This document shows positions 26,308-34,820 of a stretch of 64,000 bases of DNA, piece after piece (positions within the stretch are counted from its first letter, which is position 1; each line of letters starts with the position of its first letter). The position numbers were made by a program, and so were the translations under genes. The stretch is from NCBI GenBank assembly GCA_963768025.1, contig CAVYGM010000004.1:310001-374000 (forward strand), in the 5' to 3' direction. The DNA is from CAVYGM01 sp963768025. Its GTDB lineage: Bacteria; Bacteroidota; Bacteroidia; Cytophagales; Spirosomataceae. The notes beneath the pieces were generated by a model, which saw nothing but the letters and a program-made list of their open reading frames with translations, was not told where the DNA came from and made no database searches.

Positions 26308-27087
26308 ATGCCCGAATCAACTCAACCTGATACTTCTATTTTTTCGCTGCAAGGAAAACTTGCCGTTGTTACCGGCGGCGGTAGCGGCATTGGTTTTCAC
26401 ATAGCCCAGTGCCTGGTGCAAGCCGGTGCCCGTGTGCTGCTCACCGGCCGCCGGGAGCCGGTATTGCAGGAAGCCGTCGCCTCGTTAGGGGAAAATGCCG
26501 CGTACATCGTCCATGATATTACGGAACTGGCAACGATTCCGGCCCTGGTGGAGGAAATAGAAAACACGCATGGCCCCCTGGATATTCTGGTCAATAATGC
26601 CGGAATCAACATGAAAAAATACGCCGTGGAGGTAACGGACGCCGATTTTGACCGGATTATCCAGACGAATCTACACTCGGTATTCAGCATGACCCGCGAA
26701 TGCGGCAGGCGGATGATTGAGCGCAAAAGTGGTTCTATTATCATGATTACCTCCATGGCCGCCCTGTACGGCATAGACCGGGTAGTAGCCTATACGGCCT
26801 CCAAATCGGCCGTGGCGGGCATGGTCAAAGCACTGGCAACCGAATTTTCTCCGTTAAATGTGAGGATAAATGCTATTGCTCCGGGTTTTATAGAAACACC
26901 CATGATGCTCACCGCAATGAATGGTGACCCCGCCCGCCGCGACAAAGCCATGGACCGCACCCCCATGGGGATATGGGGCAAACCCGACGACATCGGCTGG
27001 GCCGCCGTTTTTCTAGCTTCCGATGCCGCCAAATTCATTACCGGCGTGTCGCTACCCGTGGACGGGGGCAATTCCATCGGATTCTAG
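26308..27087 (+). CDS. SDR family oxidoreductase, probable D-fructuronate reductase / sugar-acid dehydrogenase
   Basis: A 259-residue classical short-chain dehydrogenase. The Rossmann motif TGGGSGIG lies near residue 25, NNAG follows, and the catalytic triad is Ser149, Tyr162 and Lys166 (ITSMAA, YTASKSA). The C-terminus ends VDGGNSIGF. The overall pattern resembles gluconate 5-dehydrogenase/KduD-type enzymes. In Bacteroidota an SDR of this kind next to uxuA often takes the place of UxuB, reducing D-fructuronate to D-mannonate with NAD(P)H. Position directly downstream of the UxuA ORF supports that role here. The specificity is inference. Start ATG 26308 is followed by a short polar N-terminal extension before the first strand. 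Confidence 0.88.
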   Translation: MPESTQPDTSIFSLQGKLAVVTGGGSGIGFHIAQCLVQAGARVLLTGRREPVLQEAVASLGENAAYIVHDITELATIPALVEEIENTHGPLDILVNNAGINMKKYAVEVTDADFDRIIQTNLHSVFSMTRECGRRMIERKSGSIIMITSMAALYGIDRVVAYTASKSAVAGMVKALATEFSPLNVRINAIAPGFIETPMMLTAMNGDPARRDKAMDRTPMGIWGKPDDIGWAAVFLASDAAKFITGVSLPVDGGNSIGF

Positions 27088-27089
27088 AA

Positions 27090-27117
27090 AGCGATCGGCT
27101 GTCGGCGTTTGGCCATC
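27090..27117. repeat. Degenerate heptanucleotide array (4 units)
   Basis: AGCGATC, GGCTGTC, GGCGTTT, GGCCATC, then GGT followed by T5. It begins two bases after the SDR gene stop codon. All units carry GC at positions 2-3. Confidence 0.65.
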
Positions 27118-27185
27118 GGTTTTTTGAATTTTTGCAAAAGGCGGCCTACCCACTAATTTCGACTAACCTTTAACCAAAAAATAAA

Positions 27186-28610
27186 ATGGAAAATACCAAC
27201 GCAGACCGGCGCTCCTTTCTGAAAACTGCCGCTACGGGTACCGCCGGTATCATCGCGGCTTCCATGTTCCCGACCATTGTACCGTCGAGTGTGTTTGGCA
27301 AAAATGCCCCCAGCAATAAAATCACCATCGGGCAAATCGGTTTTGGCCGCATTGCATCGGGTCATGACTTGCCCCAGATACTACGCAACGACGTGGCTCA
27401 TGTGATGGCTGTGGCGGACGTGGACAAGAACCGCCAAGCCATGGGCAAGAAATGGATTGAAAAGAAGTACGCCGACAAAACCGGAAAGGCCAATTACGTG
27501 GACGTTCAGATGTTCGATGATTATAAGGAGCTACTAGCCCGCAAAGACATTGACGCGGTGATCATCAGCACCCCCGACCACTGGCACGCCCAACCCGCCA
27601 TGGAAGCGGCCGTAGCTGGAAAGCACGTGTACATGCAAAAACCCACTTCTCTGACAATTCAGGAAGGTCGTATGATGAGCGATATGGTCCGCAAGAAGGG
27701 CATCAAGTTTCAGCTAGGTAGCCAACAGCGCTCGGCCGATCCCTGGCCGCAGTTCAAGCGCGCCTGCGAGCTGGTGCGTAATGGTCGTATCGGTCAATTG
27801 AAAAAAGTGTACATTGGCCTTCCCGGCGATCCAGCGGGGGGCAGTACCGACACAATGCCCGTCCCTTCCAACCTGAACTACAACATGTGGCTGGGCTCGA
27901 CGCCCGAGGTACCTTATATTCTAGATCGGGTGCATTCACAAACTAACATCAACGACCGTCCGGGCTGGTTGCGGCTCGAACAATTCGGCGCGGGGATGAT
28001 CACCGGTTGGGGCTCGCACCACCTCGACATCGCCCATTGGGGTATGGATACCGAACTTACCGGACCAGTGGAAATCCAGGGATTTGCTTCCTTCCCCCTG
28101 CCCGGTTCGGGCTTGTGGAATGTACACGGTGAGTTTTTGGTCTTGTCAAAATACGCCAATGGGGTAGTGATGGAAATCGGTGGTTCGCATCCGAATGGAA
28201 TCAAGTTTGAAGGTACCGACGGATGGATATTCGTATCGCGGGGAAATGTAGGCGTGACCGCCTCCGATCCGGGAGCCGCTGCCACTGCCAAAGAGAACGA
28301 TGCTTTTAAGGCCAGTGATAAAAAAATCCTCGGCTCGGTGATTCAGCCCGACGAAGTACACCTGTACGATAGCCCCGAGCAGCACCGCAACTGGCTGGAA
28401 AGCATTCAGAACAACAAGGAAACCATCAGCCATGCCGAGATTGCCCACCGCTCCTGCTCCGCCTGTTTGCTGGCGCACACCGCCATGAAGCTGGGCCGAA
28501 AGTTACAGTGGGATCCCAAGAAAGAACAATTTATCAATGACAAGGAAGCAAACTCCATGCTCTCTCGTCCGCAGCGCGCGCCTTATGGTACCAGCTACGT
28601 GAAAGGATAG
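27186..28610 (+). CDS. Tat-exported Gfo/Idh/MocA family oxidoreductase
   Basis: A 474-residue protein with a twin-arginine signal (DRRSFLKTAATG, then a hydrophobic stretch to VFGKNAP), so it is folded with cofactor before export to the periplasm. The N-terminal Rossmann domain reads KITIGQIGFGRIASGHDLPQ and VMAVADVDKNR. The EKP-type motif appears as KHVYMQKPTSLTIQEG, and SQQRSADPWPQFKRACELV fits the Bacteroidota subgroup. The C-terminal alpha/beta domain includes GAGMITGWGSHHLDIAHWGM. Related exported enzymes act on glycans with a tightly bound NAD, for example as retaining or redox-neutral glycosidases. The substrate is unknown. It follows the uronate genes, 98 bases after the SDR, and ends at a strong terminator. 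Confidence 0.88.
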   Translation: MENTNADRRSFLKTAATGTAGIIAASMFPTIVPSSVFGKNAPSNKITIGQIGFGRIASGHDLPQILRNDVAHVMAVADVDKNRQAMGKKWIEKKYADKTGKANYVDVQMFDDYKELLARKDIDAVIISTPDHWHAQPAMEAAVAGKHVYMQKPTSLTIQEGRMMSDMVRKKGIKFQLGSQQRSADPWPQFKRACELVRNGRIGQLKKVYIGLPGDPAGGSTDTMPVPSNLNYNMWLGSTPEVPYILDRVHSQTNINDRPGWLRLEQFGAGMITGWGSHHLDIAHWGMDTELTGPVEIQGFASFPLPGSGLWNVHGEFLVLSKYANGVVMEIGGSHPNGIKFEGTDGWIFVSRGNVGVTASDPGAAATAKENDAFKASDKKILGSVIQPDEVHLYDSPEQHRNWLESIQNNKETISHAEIAHRSCSACLLAHTAMKLGRKLQWDPKKEQFINDKEANSMLSRPQRAPYGTSYVKG

Positions 28611-28630
28611 GATCTCTTGTATTTTTACTA

Positions 28631-28669
28631 AAAGCCCCCGGCAACGTTCTTCGTACAGGGGGCTTTTTT
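28631..28669 (+). terminator. Rho-independent terminator
   Basis: AAAGCCCCC ... GGGGGCTTT stem with T6 tail, 20 bases after the oxidoreductase stop. Likely end of the uronate transcript. Confidence 0.9.
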
Positions 28670-28690
28670 GCGATTTTAGTAGTTTTATTC

Positions 28691-29455
28691 TTACGCCCAG
28701 CGGAAGCGGTTCAATCCCTCAGCCGCGGCTTTTTGGAGCATGATGGTATCGGTGAGGGGAGTCACCAGCTGGAATCCCATTTCCTGCATACGGACGGCCG
28801 TTTCGGGGGAGTCGCAGTGGATACCGGCTACTAGCTTGTTCTTGACCGCTACGCCCAGAATATGTTTAAGAATATCCAGCAGCGTCGGATCAGAAAAATC
28901 GGCCACCTTTTCCAGCCCCAGCGATAAGCACAAGTCCCAGGGCCCGACGTACAAACCCGTAAGACCGGGGGTTTGGGCCAGATCTTCCAGGTTTTTGTAG
29001 CCCAGTTCAGTCTCAATCATGGCTAGCGTAACGATTTCCTGGTTGGCCGTCCGGAAATACTCAGGCGTACGCAATCCGGCCCGCATGGGCCCAAAACTCC
29101 GGTATCCCAGCGGTGGATAGCGACAGGCGTGCACAAAGGCTTCCGTTTCGGCGCGGGTATTGAGCATGGGGCAGATAATCCCTTGGGCACCCGCATCGAG
29201 CATCCGCATGTGGGTGGCGGCATCATTCCAGGGGACACGCACAAGCGGCAGGGTGTCGGTGGTAGCAATAGCCTGCAGCATGGGTAGAATGGCACTCATA
29301 TCCGTAGCCAGACCATGCTGAGCGTCAATGGTAAGGGTGTCAAAACCCGCATGGGCCAGGAGTTCGGCTGTCCACGAGCTGGGAATAGTAAGCCAGCCGT
29401 TTACCAGAGTTTGCCCCTGTTGCCAGCGCTGTATGAGCGAATTGGATGGGTTCAT
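28691..29455 (-). CDS. HpcH/HpaI family aldolase (2-keto-3-deoxy-sugar-acid aldolase type)
   Basis: A 254-residue class II pyruvate aldolase of the HpaI/GarL/RhmA family, which cleaves 2-keto-3-deoxy acids to pyruvate and an aldehyde using a divalent metal. Motifs are the first strand (NGWLTIPS), FDTLTIDAQHGLATD (catalytic His in the DxQHG motif), PLVRVPWNDA, LDAGAQGIICPML, ARAETE-like TRAETEAFV, YPPLGYRSFGP, AMIETELGYKNL (metal Glu), GLYVGPWDLCLSLG and the C-terminal AGIHCDSPE. ATG 29455 is preferred over an upstream TTG at 29485. It is convergent with the uronate operon. An aldolase for a keto-deoxy acid would fit that neighbourhood, though UxuA's product is normally phosphorylated by KdgK first. 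Confidence 0.88.
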   Translation of the reverse strand: MNPSNSLIQRWQQGQTLVNGWLTIPSSWTAELLAHAGFDTLTIDAQHGLATDMSAILPMLQAIATTDTLPLVRVPWNDAATHMRMLDAGAQGIICPMLNTRAETEAFVHACRYPPLGYRSFGPMRAGLRTPEYFRTANQEIVTLAMIETELGYKNLEDLAQTPGLTGLYVGPWDLCLSLGLEKVADFSDPTLLDILKHILGVAVKNKLVAGIHCDSPETAVRMQEMGFQLVTPLTDTIMLQKAAAEGLNRFRWA

Positions 29456-29790
29456 AGATTGATCTGAAAAGCTCGGAATGACCAAGCATGGGAGAATGGT
29501 AGTTTTAATTCAAAAATCGTTCCCTCCTTACTCCGCCACCAGGTGACAGGTTTTCACTTTCACCGTATCAAAAACCAGTACCCCATTCTTATAACGGGAA
29601 ATACTTCTTTCCGATTAGTGACCATAGTACCCTGGCGGAGCGTTGAACAAAGAGTAGAAAAGGTCACTGAGAGGCAGAAAATCTGGTTTTTTATTTTCAC
29701 ACCAGTCGCATGAACTTTGTGAGGGGAAAAGTCGGTTTCTTACCCAAAAAGTCTATCTTTCCCCAAACTTAACCCTCCTATCGTAGCAAT
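29456..29790. other. Intergenic region between aldolase and DUF6503 lipoprotein
   Basis: About 335 bases without a gene. A near-match -7 box TATCTTTC lies at 29754-29761, upstream of the lipoprotein start. Nothing else is recognised. Confidence 0.5.
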
Positions 29791-30540
29791 ATGCGCAATT
29801 CTCTCCTGCTTTATGCCTTTCTCACTATACTATTTCTAGGTTGTCAACCCAAAGATGAAGCTCAAAGCATCGTAGATCGCTCCATTGCTTACCACGGCGG
29901 GGATGACTACAACTCTTTCGAGATGGAATTTGATTTCCGCACCATGCACTACATCGTGCAGCGTGACAACGGTACCTATCGCTACGAGCGAATTCAGAAA
30001 GACTCGACGGGGGCCGAAATCCGGGACATCATCACCAACGCCGAGGCCTACCGTACCCTCAACGGCGAGCGTCAGAATGTGCCCGATTCCCTGATGAATA
30101 AGTATAAAAACTCCGTCAATTCAGTAGCTTATTTCCTGCTGCTGCCCCAGCCACTTCAAGATCCGGCCGTCCATAAAGAATACCTTGGAGAAGCCACCAT
30201 TCGGGGCCGGGTGTATGACAAAGTGAAGGTATATTTTGACGAAGAAGGTGGTGGAAAAGACCACGACGATGTGTTTGTCTACTGGTTTGACAAAGAAGAT
30301 AGTTCTATTGATTATCTGGCTTACCTCTACCACGTTGACGAAACTGGTATGCGTTTCCGCGAAGCCTACAACCCGCAGCGGGTCGGGGGAATTCTGGTGC
30401 AGGACTATATCAATTTTGCTCCCAAAGACTCAACTTTGACCGTGACCGATGAAAACCTGATTTCCCTGGATGGACTGTACCAGAAAGATCAGCTAAAAGA
30501 GCTCTCCCGGATTGAAAATAAGAACTTTAAGGTGAAGTAA
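29791..30540 (+). CDS. DUF6503 family lipoprotein
   Basis: A 249-residue lipoprotein (lipobox FLGC, mature Cys near residue 18). The mature domain looks like the LolA/LolB-like or DUF6503 beta-rich fold found widely in Bacteroidota: AQSIVDRSIAYHGGDDYNSF at the start, FDFRTMHYIVQRDNGTYRYE, VNSVAYFLLLPQPLQDPAVH, then KEYLGEATIRGRVYDKVKVY, DDVFVYWFDKEDSSIDYLAY and GMRFREAYNPQRVGGILVQDY. DUF6503 members are envelope proteins with no established activity. The mono-exonic setting and short gap to the NUDIX gene (77 bases) leave co-transcription open. Confidence 0.82.
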   Translation: MRNSLLLYAFLTILFLGCQPKDEAQSIVDRSIAYHGGDDYNSFEMEFDFRTMHYIVQRDNGTYRYERIQKDSTGAEIRDIITNAEAYRTLNGERQNVPDSLMNKYKNSVNSVAYFLLLPQPLQDPAVHKEYLGEATIRGRVYDKVKVYFDEEGGGKDHDDVFVYWFDKEDSSIDYLAYLYHVDETGMRFREAYNPQRVGGILVQDYINFAPKDSTLTVTDENLISLDGLYQKDQLKELSRIENKNFKVK

Positions 30541-30617
30541 AGCAAAGTACATTCCTCCACTTAGCAGTTTATTGGCTATTTTGGTGTTTATTTAGCTTCC
30601 GCCAAACCCAATCTAGT

Positions 30618-31058
30618 ATGAGAGTAAGACCCTGCGCCCTAATCATCGAGCGAAATAGCGTCCTGACTATGAAGTACCGTTACGGCGACACCGACGTGTA
30701 CGCACTGCCCGGCGGGAATCCCGATCCGGGCGAAGGCCTGTCTGAGGTGATTGTTCGGGAGCTACGAGAGGAGCTGGGAATAGAAACCGAGGTAGATCAA
30801 CTGGTGCTATGCGGCGAGGTGATTGGAGAAGATGGCCGGAAGGATGCCCTGCACGCCGTTTTTCTCGTACACCTTATTGCCGGAATGCCCATCCTGAATC
30901 CAGACCATACCAGTGCGCTGGAGGTAGCCTGGCTTTCTGTATCTAATCTGGACTCCCTTCATTTGTATCCTAACGTGGGTCATGAAATCAAGGCTTTTAT
31001 GGAGGACAAGCTGTTAACCACCTACCTGGGCAAGATCGACCAGCCTTATGTGGATTAG
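30618..31058 (+). CDS. NUDIX hydrolase
   Basis: A 146-residue cytoplasmic protein with a complete Nudix box GGNPDPGEGLSEVIVRELRE followed by ELGI, matching Gx5Ex7REUxEExGU, so the metal-binding glutamates are present. The N-terminal strands (VRPCALIIERNSVLTMKY) and the tail are usual for small Nudix enzymes. Substrates of such proteins are nucleoside diphosphates linked to another group, for example oxidised nucleotides, ADP-ribose or dinucleoside polyphosphates, and cannot be chosen here. It is followed by a perfect bidirectional terminator shared with typA. Confidence 0.9.
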   Translation: MRVRPCALIIERNSVLTMKYRYGDTDVYALPGGNPDPGEGLSEVIVRELREELGIETEVDQLVLCGEVIGEDGRKDALHAVFLVHLIAGMPILNPDHTSALEVAWLSVSNLDSLHLYPNVGHEIKAFMEDKLLTTYLGKIDQPYVD

Positions 31059-31104
31059 GTAATAAGGCGATAGCTTGGTAAGCTTACAGCCAAACTTGTA
31101 CCAT

Positions 31105-31148
31105 AAAAAAACGCAGACAGTGTTTTGGAACACTGTCTGCGTGAAATA
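31105..31148. terminator. Bidirectional terminator between NUDIX gene and typA
   Basis: Perfect 14-bp stem ACGCAGACAGTGTT / AACACTGTCTGCGT with a 4-nt loop, preceded by A6. It serves the convergent genes on both sides. Confidence 0.9.
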
Positions 31149-31152
31149 AAAA

Positions 31153-31180
31153 AGCTAATTGCCGAAAGCCAGTAGCTACT
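31153..31180. repeat. Degenerate heptanucleotide array (4 units)
   Basis: AGCTAAT, TGCCGAA, AGCCAGT, AGCTACT. Every unit has GC at positions 2-3. The last unit overlaps the typA stop codon by two bases, the same placement as the array at 21036-21070. Confidence 0.65.
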
Positions 31181-32994
31181 AAGCCATCTCCATCTTACCG
31201 GCGTTGCGCTTGCGGTCGGTTTCTTCCAGGTATATTTTCCGCATCCGGATGCTCTGGGGCGTTACTTCCAGGTACTCATCCTTCTGGATATATTCCATGG
31301 ACTCTTCCAGCGAGAAGTTGATTTTCGGCGCAATACGCAGACCGTCATCCGAGCCCGAAGCCCGCATGTTGGTCAGCTTCTTGGCTTTCTGAATGTTCAC
31401 CACGATGTCGTTGGGGCGGTTATGCTCGCCAATTACCTGACCACCGTAGATTTCTTCACCCGGATCAACAAAGAACCGCCGCGATCCTGCAACTTATCAA
31501 TGGTATAGCCCGTTGCCATACCCGTTCCTTTGGAGATAATAGAACCGCTGATACGGCCGGCAATCGGTCCACTTATAAGGCTCAAAGCTCTTGAAGCGGT
31601 GCGTCAGTACGGCTTCTCCCTGCGTAGCAGTTAGTACGTTGGAGCGCAGGCCGATCAGACCACGTGATGGAATCTCGAATTCCAGGTGCTGCAAATCGCC
31701 CTTCGGCTCCATTACCAGCAGTTCACCCTTGCGCTGGGTAGCCAGTTCGATGACCTTACCGGCTGATGTTTCGGGTACGTCTACCACCATGGTTTCGATG
31801 GGCTCGAGGCGCTGACCGTCTTCATCTTCTTTGAAAAGTACCTGCGGCTGACCTACCTGCAACTCATAGCCTTCGCGGCGCATGGTTTCGATCAGTACCG
31901 ACAAGTGGAGAATTCCCCGTCCATACACCAGGAATTTATCTTCGCTCCCTGCTTGCTCTACGCGCAGGGCCAGGTTCTTCTCGGTCTCCTTCATCAAACG
32001 GTCACGCAGGTGGCGTGAGGTTACGAATTTGCCTTCCTTACCAAAGAACGGTGAGTTGTTGATGGTAAAGAGCATATTCATGGTAGGCTCATCTACCGCA
32101 ATACGCGTCAGAGCTTCGGGATTTTCGAGGTCGGCGATGGTATCACCAATTTCAAAATCCTCGATACCCGTCAACGCACAAATATCGCCGGCACCTACTT
32201 CGCTCACTTTCTGACGACCCAGTCCTTCGAATACTTGAAGCTCCTTAATTTTTACTTTTTTGATCACACCGCCAGCCTTGCAAAGCGATACCTGCGCACC
32301 TTCTTTCAAGGTACCTCGCAGTACGCGCCCGATGGCAATACGGCCCACGAAGGCATTGTAATCCAGGGACGTAATCTGCATCTGTGGGGTACCCTCGTTC
32401 ATCGGAGCGGGGGGAATCTGATCGATAATGGTATCGAGCAGGAACGTAATATTATCGGTAGGATGCTGCCAGTCGGCGCTCATCCAGCCTTGCTTGGAAG
32501 AACCGTACACGGTCACGAAGTCAAGCTGATCTTCGGTGGCACCCAGGTTGAACATCAGGTCGAATACATTCTCCTGAACCTCTTCGGGGCGGCAGTTCTC
32601 CTTATCTACTTTATTTACAACTACAATAGGCTTCAATCCCAATTCGATAGCTTTACCCAACACAAAGCGCGTCTGGGGCATAGGTCCTTCGAAAGCATCT
32701 ACAAGCAGCAATACACCGTCGGCCATCTTCAAGCACACGCTCTACCTCACCGCCAAAGTCGGCGTGACCAGGGGTATCAATTACGTTGATTTTTACATCT
32801 TTGTAGCGAACCGATACGTTTTTGGACGTAATGGTAATCCCGCGCTCGCGCTCGAGATCGTTGTTGTCAAGGATCAGGTCGTCGAATTCCTGATTCTCAC
32901 GGAAAAGCTTAGAAGCATGAATGATTTTGTCAACCAGCGTAGTTTTGCCGTGGTCAACGTGCGCAATGATTGCGATGTTACGAATGGATTGCAT
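31179..32994 (-). CDS. typA: Translational GTPase TypA/BipA (three apparent single-base frameshifts)
   Basis: TypA is a ribosome-associated GTPase needed for stress and cold growth and for 50S assembly. The N-terminal piece from ATG 32994 reads IRNIAIIAHVDHGKTTLVDK (G1) and DTPGHADFGGEVERVL. The middle piece has NKVDKENCRPEEV (G4), the beta-barrel and GRGILHLSVLIETMRREGYE. The last piece has the C-terminal TypA domain (GRMRK-like RMRKIYLEETDRKRNA). Three lesions separate them: an extra base near 32731, an extra base at about 31571, and a missing base near 31478. Correcting all three gives 604 residues, the normal family length. Such a conserved gene broken this way suggests assembly indels rather than true loss. 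Confidence 0.92.
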
Positions 32995-33080
32995 TTCTTT
33001 TTTCAGATCAACAGTTGAATTTTTCAGCCCACAGAGAAAAAGAAAGCACATTCGATCTTATTTCCCCGCAAAAGAAGCCG

Positions 33081-33088
33081 CAAAAGTA
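33081..33088 (-). promoter_or_regulatory. Predicted -7 box for typA
   Basis: Minus-strand TACTTTTG matches TAnnTTTG. It lies about 90 bases upstream of the typA start. No clear -33 element was found. Confidence 0.45.
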
Positions 33089-33188
33089 CGGACTTTTTAA
33101 CTGAATAACAGTTTTTTACAATTAATTAATCGTAAACGATGAAAAAACGTTCATTGATCTGAGAGAAGTACAAAAAAATGGGCCTAAT

Positions 33189-34067
33189 TTACTCAAAAAG
33201 GCTACTTTGGCCTACAGGCAATCGCTGGGCCGCTTCCCAGCCGAGTAACGCCTGTTTGCGGGCGGTACCCCAGCGGTATCCACCCAGCCCACCGGATTTT
33301 TGCAACACCCGGTGGCAGGGAATCAGGTAGGCGATGCGGTTGCTGCCAATGGCCGTCCCCACCGCCCGCGAGGCAGTAGGCTGCCCGATGGAGCGCGCGA
33401 TATCATCGTAGCTTACCAACTGCCCCGCCGGAATGCGCAGCAGCGCCTCCCATACCTTGATCTGAAAGTTGGTACCCCGCAGCAAAAGGGGCAAGGGCGT
33501 GTCGGCCGAAAGCTTCGTGTGGAAGAACTGACGGATATAGGGCAGAGTAGCTGCCTCATCCTGTACCCAAGTAGCCTGCGGCCACTCAGTATGTAGCTGC
33601 GCCAGGATTAGTTCACTGCTTTCGGTTTCGTCCAAAAAGCGCATATCCGTGATACCCCGCTCGGTAACGGCGAGGAAACAGGAGCCAAAAGGAGTTTCGT
33701 GGACACCATAGCGAAGGGTCACCCCCGCACCCAGCGCCCGGAACTCGGCGGGCGTCATGGCTTCATAGGTAACGAATAAGTCGTGCAAGCGGCTAGGGCT
33801 GGAAAGACCGGCCTCGTAGGTAGCATCGAGCAAGCTGGGGGCTTTGGCCAGTTGTTCTTTGGCGTACTCCTTGGTCAGGAACCGCAGAAACCGCTGCGGA
33901 CTGGTACCTGCCCAACGCGAAAACAGCCGCTGAAAATGGTATTCCGACAGCCCCACGTAGTCCGCAATCTGCCGGAGGGAGGGTTGATTTTTGTATTGAT
34001 CCTCAATGTAGCGGATGGCCTTTTCGATGCGCTGGTAGTCAGGTGAGGCGCTGCTGAGCTCTTCCAT
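33189..34067 (-). CDS. AraC-type HTH / methylated-DNA-protein-cysteine methyltransferase (Ada/Ogt-like)
   Basis: A 292-residue bifunctional protein starting at ATG 34067. An open extension upstream has no protein character. Residues about 10-110 form an AraC-family helix-turn-helix pair (SLRQIADYVGLSEYHFQRLF, TPAEFRALG). The C-terminal half is the O6-methylguanine-DNA methyltransferase domain with the acceptor cysteine at residue 251 in IPCHRVLQKSGGLGGYRWG. It transfers methyl groups from DNA to itself and may regulate its own gene. It lacks the N-terminal Ada methyl-phosphotriester (zinc) domain, so it is a shortened Ada. Such two-domain forms are common in Bacteroidota. Confidence 0.92.
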   Translation of the reverse strand: MEELSSASPDYQRIEKAIRYIEDQYKNQPSLRQIADYVGLSEYHFQRLFSRWAGTSPQRFLRFLTKEYAKEQLAKAPSLLDATYEAGLSSPSRLHDLFVTYEAMTPAEFRALGAGVTLRYGVHETPFGSCFLAVTERGITDMRFLDETESSELILAQLHTEWPQATWVQDEAATLPYIRQFFHTKLSADTPLPLLLRGTNFQIKVWEALLRIPAGQLVSYDDIARSIGQPTASRAVGTAIGSNRIAYLIPCHRVLQKSGGLGGYRWGTARKQALLGWEAAQRLPVGQSSLFE

Positions 34068-34140
34068 GATGATTGTTTTTTTCTTCAAAGATACCGCCTG
34101 GCGGAGAGGGGTACAATCCGGATTTTGCGGTTTTTGGGGG

Positions 34141-34552
34141 TCAGGAGTTCTGCACAGAGTGCATGGCAAACCAGGCCCGGCATTCGTCCAGGCTGGACTG
34201 GCCGGAAGCAATTTTGATGATGAAGTCGTATAGCTCGTTTCTGGGAAGGTTCCTACTCAAACGCATTCCGTTGAGCCTTAAAAAAGCCAAAGCGGCTTCA
34301 AGGCCCGTCCGCTTGTTGCCATCGGTAAAAATTATGATTGCCGATACTATTGAAACAGTATAAGGCAGCCTTATCCGGTATCGTTGGATACAAAGGTTCC
34401 CCAAACATTTCTGCTTGTACCGCTTCTAGCAAATAATCCAGATTTTCTTCGTGAAGGAAGTTAGCAGGGGGCACATAATTACCTCCGTGTACCGAAACAG
34501 TTCTTTTATTAATGAATACTATATCGTCCTTTTCGAGATAGTCAACGATCAT
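34141..34552 (-). CDS. doc: Fic/Doc family toxin (one apparent frameshift in the active-site loop)
   Basis: Two overlapping frames join into one Doc protein of 136 residues when one T is removed from a T5 run (near 34331-34335). The joined motif is then HNFTDGNKRTG, matching the Doc signature HxFxDGNKR; without the correction the frame reads HNFYRWQQ and stops. Doc kinases phosphorylate EF-Tu and halt translation. The N-terminal part (YLEKDDIVFINKRTVSVHGG) and PIKAALxxxSIxxNH-like IPDKAALYCFNSIGNH are typical. Whether the frameshift is an assembly error or a natural inactivation of a toxin is undecided. The upstream antitoxin gene overlaps by 4 bases. Confidence 0.82.
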
Positions 34553-34737
34553 GCCAATGCCCGAAATACCTCCTCGTACTCTTCGAAGTCCTCACTAACG
34601 ATTTCTTCAAGCCGTTGGCGCTTTGCCTTTTTCAGGTCGTCCTTTACTTCCAGCAGTACTCTTCGCAAATAGTGGGGATCGTTTTTAGCTAGTTCAACGA
34701 TGGTTTCTCTGATATTTTCCTTTTCAACTACGGTCAT
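34549..34737 (-). CDS. Probable antitoxin of the Doc module
   Basis: A 62-residue, highly charged, helical protein (RETIVELAKNDPHYLRRVLL, EVKDDLKKAKRQRLEEIVSE) whose stop overlaps the Doc start by 4 bases, the usual coupled arrangement. I do not recognise a Phd/YefM DNA-binding domain. The acidic C-terminal segment EDFEEYEEVFRALA could be the toxin-neutralising helix, as in Phd. The identification rests on size and position. An exact -7 box lies 27 bases upstream. Confidence 0.7.
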   Translation of the reverse strand: MTVVEKENIRETIVELAKNDPHYLRRVLLEVKDDLKKAKRQRLEEIVSEDFEEYEEVFRALA

Positions 34738-34763
34738 GGTGCATTACGATTTATACTGATCTC

Positions 34764-34771
34764 CAAAGATA
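34764..34771 (-). promoter_or_regulatory. Predicted -7 box for the antitoxin-Doc operon
   Basis: Minus-strand TATCTTTG, an exact TAnnTTTG match, upstream of the antitoxin gene. Confidence 0.5.
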
Positions 34772-34820
34772 TACAAAATGAGGCAATTCAGGAGATTGAG
34801 TGCCCGGACTTGTAAAAGCC

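Noticed and set aside
32653..32740. Programmed frameshift in typA
   Set aside because: TypA is not known to use recoding, and three separate lesions cannot be explained by it; assembly indels are simpler.
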